Origin: CAZPEV01 sp964585635
GTDB lineage: Bacteria; Zixibacteria; MSB-5A5; GN15; JAAZOE01
Assembly (NCBI GenBank): GCA_964585635.1
Contig: CAZPEV010000047.1
Span: forward strand, 1 to 20,501
Length of the DNA stretch: 20,501 bases
Direction of reading: 5' to 3'
Positions 15,068 to 20,501 of the stretch are shown piece after piece. Below the pieces are notes generated by a model. That model was not told the origin of the DNA. It searched no databases and worked only from the letters and a program-made list of their open reading frames with translations. Both the position numbers and the translations under genes were made by a program. Position 1 is the stretch's first letter. The number at the start of each line of letters is the position of its first letter.

Positions 15068-16375
15068 TTAATCATGTTTGCGCAGGTGCTGCTTGAATGT
15101 ATTTCGCCTCCAGGCGGTACATTCGTCGCTGTAAAGCCTGACCACGAGCTTCTTGAAACCATCCGCCAATTCTCCAGGGCTCATGTCGGTTGGGCGGTAA
15201 TTGACATCGAAGAGTGTGCATTTTTGCCACTGCCGCGGCTCCAGAATCCGATTTTCCCGTTCCAAGCGATGATAGAGCGGCGTGCCTGGGAAAGCGGTGA
15301 GAATAGTTACCTGGACTTCATAAAGTTCGGCGGCCCTGACGAAGTCGTACACTTGGTCGAAAATCTCAGGCGTGTGGCCGTCCAGGCCGATTACAAAGCA
15401 GCCGTTTACGGCAATGCCATGCGACTGGATGGTGCGGATAGCGTCCTTGTAATGAGGGAACTCCCGGGATTTCCAGTCGCTTCGCAATTCAACTCCGTGT
15501 AGGCCCGTCGCGACCGGGCTTTCAAAACCAATCAACACCTGGGCGCAACCGCTCTGGCGCATCAATTGGAGCAATTCCTCATCCTCACTGATCGACAGAT
15601 CCGTCTCGGCGAACCACCTGAACTTCCGGGACGTCAGCGAACCCAGAAGTTTCTTCCAGTAGGACTTGTTCACGAACGTATTGTCATCCGCAAATTCGAT
15701 AAACGGATGTTTCCAGATTTCCAGAATCCTGTCAATTTCCTGAATGACCTTTTCGACCGGTTTCTGCTTGTATTTGTCGGTCAGGACGACCGAGCCGGCG
15801 CAAAACTCGCACTGATGCGGACATCCCCTGCTGGATTGAACGGTCAATCGGTTGTACTTCGAAATATCAAGCAGTTCGAACGCCGGAATCGGTGCGCTGC
15901 CCAAGTCATAGTCGCGAGATCGAGCGTCATAGACTCTGCGCAACCGGCCATTCTCACAGTCTGCCAGAACGTCTTCCCAGACCGGCTCGCCTTCCCCTAC
16001 GACCACGGCGTCGCAGAAATTGGCGGCCTCATCGGGAAGCGCGCTGACGTGAGGGCCACCTAGGACGACCGGGATGCCGGATTGCCGATAGCGGCTTGCC
16101 AACTCATACGCTTCGCCTATTTGGGCGCTATAGCTGGAGATGGCGACAAGGTCGAATTCCAACGGTAGCTTTGCGACTCCGGAAAGCTCAGGGATCTCGA
16201 GATACCGGATGTCGTGCCGAGACGGGGTCAGGGCGGCCAGCGTGAGCAGAGCCAGACTCGGCAGAGAGGCGATGGTTTTGCTTCGTTCGACAAAGCCCGG
16301 CAGCGTCAGTCCAAGACGCAGAAGCTCATCATCGCAGGCGCGAATGCCGCTCATGGCAATCAAGGCTATTCTCAT
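15068..16375 (-). CDS. B12-binding domain radical SAM protein
   Basis: Class B-like radical SAM enzyme, 435 residues. The start at 16375 fits the ATGA overlap with the preceding gene, GGAGG upstream, and the family-like start MRIALIAMSG; the frame continues further upstream only through the neighbouring gene. The N-terminal 1-140 is a cobalamin-binding Rossmann-type domain (VVLGGPHVSALPDEA at about 103-117, VVGEGEPVWEDVL), lacking the DxHxxG motif as is common in this class. The radical SAM core follows, with the [4Fe-4S] motif CPHQCEFC (Cys185, Cys189, Cys192) and a long barrel ending near PGTPLYHRLERENRI. Members methylate unactivated carbons or do other radical chemistry; the substrate here is not predictable. 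It lies between two small membrane protein genes in one operon, which hints at a lipid or membrane-associated substrate. Confidence 0.93.
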   Translation of the reverse strand: MRIALIAMSGIRACDDELLRLGLTLPGFVERSKTIASLPSLALLTLAALTPSRHDIRYLEIPELSGVAKLPLEFDLVAISSYSAQIGEAYELASRYRQSGIPVVLGGPHVSALPDEAANFCDAVVVGEGEPVWEDVLADCENGRLRRVYDARSRDYDLGSAPIPAFELLDISKYNRLTVQSSRGCPHQCEFCAGSVVLTDKYKQKPVEKVIQEIDRILEIWKHPFIEFADDNTFVNKSYWKKLLGSLTSRKFRWFAETDLSISEDEELLQLMRQSGCAQVLIGFESPVATGLHGVELRSDWKSREFPHYKDAIRTIQSHGIAVNGCFVIGLDGHTPEIFDQVYDFVRAAELYEVQVTILTAFPGTPLYHRLERENRILEPRQWQKCTLFDVNYRPTDMSPGELADGFKKLVVRLYSDECTAWRRNTFKQHLRKHD

Positions 16376-16749
16376 AAGGTCACAATCCTCCAAAAGAATA
16401 TGGCGATACCGCCCATGGTTGACAGGGCCGGGATAAAGAACAGGTGCCGCCAATACGCTCTGAAGGCTGATAAGTAGCATACCAGGGGCATCGTCACGGC
16501 GCCAATTATCAGCAGAATAGAAGGCAGAAGCACCGACGATTCCAGTCCCAAAACCCGGGCCGTAAGGGCAAAGGCAAGGTTTATCAACCCCAATCCAAAG
16601 AACGCAATGTGCCCGAGGCGAATCATGCGACGCGTCCAGGAACCATATCCTCCAAGCCAATTCTCCTTGTGAAAGAAGAGGCCGGGAATGGCCCCTGCCA
16701 GCGCGCCCAGCAGGAAAGCGATCCAAGCGGCATAAAGGTTTGACGTCAT
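16372..16749 (-). CDS. Small conserved-looking membrane protein
   Basis: A 125-residue integral membrane protein with about four spans (roughly 7-25, 48-68, 74-94, 103-122). A charged loop between the first two contains FFHKENWLGGYGSWTRRMIRLGH, here given as key residues H-K-E-N-W and R-R-x-x-R. The start at 16749 (MTSNLYAAW) is chosen because the residues before it look non-coding and the first span begins just after it; the upstream purine-rich GGGTCGGGGAA is a usable ribosome binding site. Its stop overlaps the start of the radical SAM gene (ATGA at 16372-16375), so the two are translationally coupled. I do not recognise a function. With the radical SAM protein it may form a membrane-linked modification unit. 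Confidence 0.8.
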   Translation of the reverse strand: MTSNLYAAWIAFLLGALAGAIPGLFFHKENWLGGYGSWTRRMIRLGHIAFFGLGLINLAFALTARVLGLESSVLLPSILLIIGAVTMPLVCYLSAFRAYWRHLFFIPALSTMGGIAIFFWRIVTL

Positions 16750-16847
16750 TTCCCCGACCCTGATTTTGCGGTTCTGAACGGGGGAGAGAGTCCTACATTG
16801 ACCGTGCAATCTAATTCATTTTATCGACCCTGTAAATGGTCTTTTTT

Positions 16848-16880
16848 CAAAAAAATAGGGCCGGCTATTACCGCCGGCCC
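16848..16880 (-). terminator. Intrinsic terminator of the propeller protein gene
   Basis: On the minus strand GGGCCGGC (16873-16880) and GCCGGCCC (16858-16865) form a perfect 8-bp GC stem with a 7-nt loop, followed by TATTTTTTTG. It starts 27 bp after the stop codon at 16907. It also insulates the radical SAM operon further down on the same strand. Confidence 0.92.
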
Positions 16881-16906
16881 TCGAGCCATCTATATCGTAA
16901 GTCAGA

Positions 16907-18391
16907 TTATTTCATCAACAGCATCTTCATTGTGATGACCTGGTCGCTTGAACGGAAGCGATAGAAGTAGATGCCGGTCGAAACCGATCTACCCAACGCA
17001 TCGGCGCCATCCCAGCCGACACGATATGCTCCGGCCGTCTTGTCCTCGTCGACCAGCGTTCGCACGATCTGGCCGAGCACGTTGATCACTTCAATCGTCA
17101 CGTGCGATCGGCCGGGAACGGCATACCGAATCGTCGTCGTCGGGTTGAACGGGTTGGGGTAGTTTTGAGACAGTTCGCATCGGGTTGAGGGGGCGGCGGT
17201 CTCGAATCCGTCGGCGTCTGTCCTGGCCGGACCACTGATTTTCAGCAGGCAGCCATCCGATCCTCTGTCGGTCGTGGAGAAAGTCTGGCCGACGACAAGG
17301 TAATCATTGTTCGGATCACGCAGCACCATCCGGCCATAATCGGATTCGGCGCCGCCATACGTGCTATCCCATTCGACATCCCCGCCGCCATCGGTCTTTA
17401 CCATATAGATGTCGATTTTTCGGGCACCATTGACCTCGGTGGTGCCGGCCATGATGTACCCCCCGTCGGATGTGGGGGCAACCGAGAACCCGCGATCTTC
17501 ATAAAGTCCACCATAGGTGGCATTCCATTCAACCCGTCCCAGGGCATCGGCCTTCACCAGAAACGCATCATAGAAGCTTTCACCGCTGGGAGCCGTAGCC
17601 CCGACCACGATATAGCCTCCGTCATCGGTAATCTCGACACCGTACCCAAAATCGGCCCGATCGCCGCCATAGGTGGTCGTCCAGAGGGTGTCACCGGTGT
17701 TGTTTGCTCGAATCAAATAGACGCTGCTGTACCCGAGGCCGTACGAACCGGTACTGCCGACCATCACATAGCCGTCATCAGAAAGTACCCGCACGGCCGA
17801 TCCTGATTCGCCGGCCGACCCGCCATAGGTCCTGGTCCAGGATGAATCTCCCAGACTGTCGGTCTTGATAAGATAGATGTCTGACCCCCTCCCAAAGGAA
17901 TTGGTCGTACCGCAGATAATGAAGCCGCCGTCGGCGGTTAGACGCACTGACGCACCCTCATCGTCTTGAAGTCCGCCATAGGTCTTGGACCAAATGACGG
18001 CACCGTCGTCATCAACCTTAAGCAAATAGACGTCATGTTTGCCGTTGCCGAAGGAGCATGTCGAACCAACGATCACAAATCCGTTATCGGAGGTTGGGGT
18101 TATGTCGTAGCCATAATCCGCCTCTGTTCCTCCATAGGTCCGGGACCATATTTCCTCGCCGGCGGAATCGACTTTTATCAGATAAACATCATAGTCGCCG
18201 GAACCATAAGAGAAGGTTGAGCCAAGCAGGAGAAAATCACCGCTGTTCAGTCTTGTCGCGGCCTGGATGTTATCATTGAAATACCCGCCGTACCGGGAGC
18301 ACCAGAGGGAATCCTGAGCGCTGATGTTGGAGCCGGTAATCATCAGACCCACGACAAAGGCTGTCAGTACGCAATTCCGTCGCCTGCTCAT
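16907..18391 (-). CDS. Secreted seven-repeat beta-propeller protein with C-terminal sorting domain
   Basis: Exported protein of 494 residues from the ATG at 18391; a TTG at 18421 would put ten extra residues before the signal peptide (about 1-25, ending SNISAQ). Residues 30-386 are seven tandem repeats of 51-52 residues. Each has the pattern W-x-x-x-YGG, an acidic D/E-x-G-x-x, a DGGY-I-VG-x-T segment, then DVYLIKxDxxG; YGG falls at 34, 86, 138, 189, 241, 293 and 345. Seven copies fit a seven-bladed beta-propeller. The C-terminal part has LSQNYPNPFNPTTTIRYAVP at 407-426 and ends YFYRFRSSDQVITMKMLLMK, a FlgD-like/type IX-style sorting module. It is presumably cell-surface or secreted, with unknown ligand. 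It is monocistronic, with a strong terminator. Confidence 0.9.
   Translation of the reverse strand: MSRRRNCVLTAFVVGLMITGSNISAQDSLWCSRYGGYFNDNIQAATRLNSGDFLLLGSTFSYGSGDYDVYLIKVDSAGEEIWSRTYGGTEADYGYDITPTSDNGFVIVGSTCSFGNGKHDVYLLKVDDDGAVIWSKTYGGLQDDEGASVRLTADGGFIICGTTNSFGRGSDIYLIKTDSLGDSSWTRTYGGSAGESGSAVRVLSDDGYVMVGSTGSYGLGYSSVYLIRANNTGDTLWTTTYGGDRADFGYGVEITDDGGYIVVGATAPSGESFYDAFLVKADALGRVEWNATYGGLYEDRGFSVAPTSDGGYIMAGTTEVNGARKIDIYMVKTDGGGDVEWDSTYGGAESDYGRMVLRDPNNDYLVVGQTFSTTDRGSDGCLLKISGPARTDADGFETAAPSTRCELSQNYPNPFNPTTTIRYAVPGRSHVTIEVINVLGQIVRTLVDEDKTAGAYRVGWDGADALGRSVSTGIYFYRFRSSDQVITMKMLLMK
17234..18304 (-). repeat. Seven tandem coding repeats, about 156 bp each
   Basis: The DNA encoding the seven propeller blades repeats with a 153-156 bp period. 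The copies have diverged at the nucleotide level but share recurring words such as CCGCCATA(G/C)GT (minus-strand reading of ACxTATGGCGG). Only one blade has 51 instead of 52 residues. Confidence 0.85.
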
Positions 18392-18811
18392 GAATCCAAT
18401 CCCGGTTCTGCCTTCAGGCAAAAGCTGTTCGATTTATGCACAGTCACTTGTATGCAGTATCGGTAGTTTCCCATATCGCTTTAGCCATTTCCGCAAATCG
18501 GGGATTTTCAGGTCCTCTAATATCAAGCAAAGCAACTGCTTGCTTCCCTGGCTATGGGTGGATAGCCGGCACCTACGATGGCTGAGGGCATCCCCCTCTA
18601 TCCGATTGTCTAACATATTGGTAAATAATGAATTAGGCGAGCTCTGATGGGATGTGCCCCATAGTGGGCTGGATATGGCTGAGGTTCGGGCGGAGGAGAG
18701 CGGCCATATCATTTTAAATCACACCGCGTTATGACCATGGCGTCGGGCCGGCATCCGCATTGCTTTTCGGTTCTTGGAATGAAATCGCCCTTTCTCCTTA
18801 GGAGGTATTAG
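18392..18811. other. Divergent intergenic region
   Basis: About 420 bp between the propeller gene and the first DUF4402-like gene. A 92-codon minus-strand frame at 18434-18712 has no ribosome binding site or recognisable motif and I do not call it. Small inverted repeats occur at 18409-18420 (TGCCT-TC-AGGCA) and 18525-18545 (AAGCAA / TTGCTT). A very strong Shine-Dalgarno, AGGAGGT, sits at the right edge (18800-18806). I could not assign promoters. Confidence 0.4.
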
Positions 18812-19342
18812 ATGAAAGGAATTATCCGGCAATCGGCACAATATTGCCTTTTCTTGCTGGTGGCGGCCGCTCCGGCAGCCATGGGCCAGGAATCAGGAAC
18901 GATTCAGGCGATTGCCACGGTTGTGACCAGTTTGAGCGTGATCCCTATGAACAATCTGAATTTCGGAACCATCGTGCCCGGAATAGACAAATCGGTGGAC
19001 AAGGCCGACATCGGTTTTGCCGGAGAATGGAGTGTCACCGGTACGGCCTCGGCCGAAGTCACGATCGATTTTACTTTACCGGCAAACTTATACACGGCCG
19101 ATTCCAGCGCCTTTCTGAGAGCGTGGTTTAGTCCCTCGGATGCCTCGTACGAAGACGGTACTGGAGGCGGACAAGTGGCCCCGGCGGGAATATTAAATCC
19201 CGGTGGTCCCAGCACGAAAGATATCGGCGCCGGCGGCATAATCACAATCTGGATCGGCGGCACCGTGCGACCGACCGTTTCGCAGACCGGCGGTGACTAT
19301 AGTGGCGACATAGTTCTTACCGTGGCCTATACCGGCGCCTAA
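18812..19342 (+). CDS. Secreted DUF4402-like protein
   Basis: Exported beta-rich protein of 176 residues. The signal peptide is about 1-25 (ending APAAMGQE). The mature part has the DUF4402-like pattern: an opening strand with MNNLNFGTIVPGIDKSV at about 45-61, a TGTASAEVTIDFTLPANL strand region, and the closing strands GGIITIWIGGTVRPTVSQ and GGDYSGDIVLTVAYTGA at the very C-terminus. Such proteins resemble secreted or fimbria-like subunits; their exact role is unknown. No Cys pair and no C-terminal sorting domain are present. AGGAGGT lies 6 nt before the ATG, among the strongest ribosome binding sites in the window and consistent with high expression. A shorter paralogue follows at 19693. Confidence 0.82.
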   Translation: MKGIIRQSAQYCLFLLVAAAPAAMGQESGTIQAIATVVTSLSVIPMNNLNFGTIVPGIDKSVDKADIGFAGEWSVTGTASAEVTIDFTLPANLYTADSSAFLRAWFSPSDASYEDGTGGGQVAPAGILNPGGPSTKDIGAGGIITIWIGGTVRPTVSQTGGDYSGDIVLTVAYTGA

Positions 19343-19692
19343 ATTGGTGATGAGGGGCGATTTTCGATCTCTCCTTGTCGCGCGGTTCGGGCAAGGTGGG
19401 GCAGGGCTTGACGCCGCAGGCTATTGCAGCATTATCCTATAATAAATAGGATGGATGCTCCGGCTTCCTCATATGTCTGGGGTTATCGAAATGTCGGCAT
19501 TTTGCCGATTCTGGAGTAAGCCCGAGAGTCCTTCAATTTCATTCCCTATGGCCTTTCATCGGCAGGCATAGATTGAAGTATCATGGGGCAAAATAAGGTT
19601 CGAGCGCTTTCCATAATCCGAAGACGATTTTAAGTTGACTCGCGCAATCTGTTGGGCTAAACTTTAATCATGCTTATGTTCCAGGTAGACAT
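19343..19692. other. Intergenic region between the two DUF4402-like genes
   Basis: About 350 bp with no gene. It holds a perfect AT-rich inverted repeat at 19434-19452 (ATCCTAT-AATAA-ATAGGAT) without a following U-tract, and a promoter for the second gene (19635-19663), listed separately. No clear terminator for the first gene was found. Confidence 0.5.
19635..19663 (+). promoter_or_regulatory. Probable sigma70-type promoter of the second DUF4402-like gene
   Basis: TTGACT (19635-19640) and TAAACT (19658-19663) are separated by exactly 17 bp. The -35 matches consensus at five of six positions and the -10 at four. The start codon at 19693 lies 30 bp downstream, giving a short leader. This implies the gene is transcribed on its own rather than only by read-through. 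Confidence 0.55.
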
Positions 19693-20166
19693 ATGAATGT
19701 TAAAGGCCGCATAGCCATTGGTCTATGGCTGCTTGGCGGTGGATTATCTCAGTTGTCGGCGCAAAACGCTACTGCCGTCTCGCCTTTGCGGTTCGGTAAT
19801 ATATATCCAGGGATTCCGAAGCAAGTTACGAAATATGATGCCGGTGGAGCCGCCGAATTCCACGTCTCCGGGGTGGCCGGTGACGAGGTCAGTATCGAGT
19901 TCAGCCTCCCGACCTATATGAATTCCGGATCGTTTCATATGCAGATGGTTTTCGGCGAGACCGACTGCTCCATGGATTCGAGTGCCGCACCGGATCAAAG
20001 CAATCCGGGTCACGACAATCTGGATCCTTGGCATCCGATAACGTACCGTCTTGGTTCCGGCGGACTGACGATCTGGCTGGGGGGGACGGTTGTTCCCGCT
20101 CTTGTCCAAAAGCCGGGCGATTATTCGGCGATACTCGTTTTGACTGTTATTCCGATCAACAATTGA
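19693..20166 (+). CDS. Secreted DUF4402-like protein, paralogue of the preceding gene
   Basis: Exported protein of 157 residues, signal peptide about 1-23 (ending QLSAQN). It shares the same framework as the upstream protein: SPLRFGNIYPGIPKQV (compare NNLNFGTIVPGIDKSV), VSGVAGDEVSIEFSLPTYM (compare VTGTASAEVTIDFTLPANL), GGLTIWLGGTVVPALVQKPG and a terminal GDYSAILVLTVIPINN. The middle is shorter and more variable (DCSMDSSAAPDQ). This points to an old tandem duplication. The ribosome binding site is weaker (AGGTAG) than that of the first copy, and it has its own promoter, so the two are probably made at different levels. The role is unknown; subunits of a surface filament or matrix are possible. 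Confidence 0.8.
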   Translation: MNVKGRIAIGLWLLGGGLSQLSAQNATAVSPLRFGNIYPGIPKQVTKYDAGGAAEFHVSGVAGDEVSIEFSLPTYMNSGSFHMQMVFGETDCSMDSSAAPDQSNPGHDNLDPWHPITYRLGSGGLTIWLGGTVVPALVQKPGDYSAILVLTVIPINN

Positions 20167-20501
20167 CTCTAATCTTTCATTTCATTCTGTCCGCCTTCGC
20201 AACAACCTTTATGGAGAGCTCCGGCCGGTGCGGCGTTCCGCCGCCGAGCGTCCAACTATAAGTGTTATAACGTTTTACGGCGCGTACGCTACCGGCCTTC
20301 CGATACCCTGCGTTCCCTTACGAAGGCATGCGAAGGCCGTTGCCCAACGTCTGAGTTCTCCGTGTTGACACCCGGGTAGTTCTCAAGAGTAGCTGTGCGG
20401 GATGCGAGACGACTTGCTGCCACGATTCGCCAGGGGCAGATGTGACTGTCGCCTTGGACAACTTTCTTTGCCGGGCTGTTAAGATTTTGAACTGTCTGAC
20501 G
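20167..20501. other. Intergenic region with palindromes at the window edge
   Basis: About 335 bp without a gene. It holds a short hairpin CGGCG-TTC-CGCCG (20231-20243), the palindrome GTTATAAC (20264-20271), and a nested inverted repeat: outer ACGTT (20270-20274) / AACGT (20346-20350), inner CGGCCTTC (20293-20300) / GAAGGCCG (20332-20339). None is followed by a U-tract. Confidence 0.45.

Noticed and set aside
16376..16726. An N-terminal extension of 117 residues on the radical SAM protein.
   Set aside because: It is out-of-frame reading through the preceding membrane protein gene; the ATGA overlap at 16372-16375 and the family-like start fix the start at 16375.
17234..18304. Regularly spaced repeats that could suggest a CRISPR array.
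   Set aside because: The period is about 156 bp, copies are diverged, and the repeats translate into seven similar protein blades in one open frame.

Overview
The window carries fifteen confident or fairly confident genes, one small possible gene and one broken gene, on both strands. There are no rRNA, tRNA, CRISPR or transposase signals that I could see. The organism looks like an uncultivated Gram-negative bacterium of the Fibrobacteres-Chlorobi-Bacteroidetes neighbourhood, with Candidatus Zixibacteria or a relative as the best guess. The reasons are a secreted protein ending in a NYPNPFNPTTTIRY-type C-terminal sorting/FlgD-like module, DUF4402-like secreted proteins, an OmpA-family envelope protein, a MacA-type periplasmic adaptor and strong Shine-Dalgarno sites. 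This assignment is an inference from gene content only.

Layout. 64-324 (minus): a small possible gene followed by a clear intrinsic terminator. 739-3219 (plus): a MacA-like adaptor and a MacB/FtsX-type ABC permease, 9 bp apart, with no ATPase gene beside them. 3332-7192 (minus): a probable four-gene operon running OmpA-family envelope protein, double TFIIB-type zinc ribbon protein, LemA, and HtpX-like M48 protease with an added C-terminal zinc ribbon. 7444-8208 (plus): dimethylarginine dimethylaminohydrolase. 8209-9015: an unusually long, hairpin-rich convergent spacer. 9016-10332 (minus) and 10932-12626 (plus): a divergent pair of POT-family peptide/H+ symporter and secreted zinc peptidase, which suggests peptide scavenging. 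12878-14482 (plus): a GT-C-like multi-membrane-span glycosyltransferase. 14625-16749 (minus): a small membrane protein and a B12-binding radical SAM protein joined by an ATGA overlap, then a second small membrane protein gene broken by an in-frame TAG. 16907-18391 (minus): a secreted seven-repeat beta-propeller with a C-terminal sorting domain, followed by a strong terminator. 18812-20166 (plus): two paralogous secreted DUF4402-like proteins, each in its own transcription unit.

Most striking observation. The broken gene at 14625-15050 contains a perfect 38-bp inverted repeat (14793-14830 and 14873-14910, 42-bp spacer), both arms inside the same reading frame. One arm encodes a plausible continuation of the protein. 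The other reads as an out-of-character sequence containing the stop codon, as if the distal arm had been copied backwards over the proximal one by a replication template switch. The second most interesting item is the OmpA/zinc-ribbon/LemA/HtpX operon, a candidate envelope quality-control module with zinc ribbons on two of its four members.
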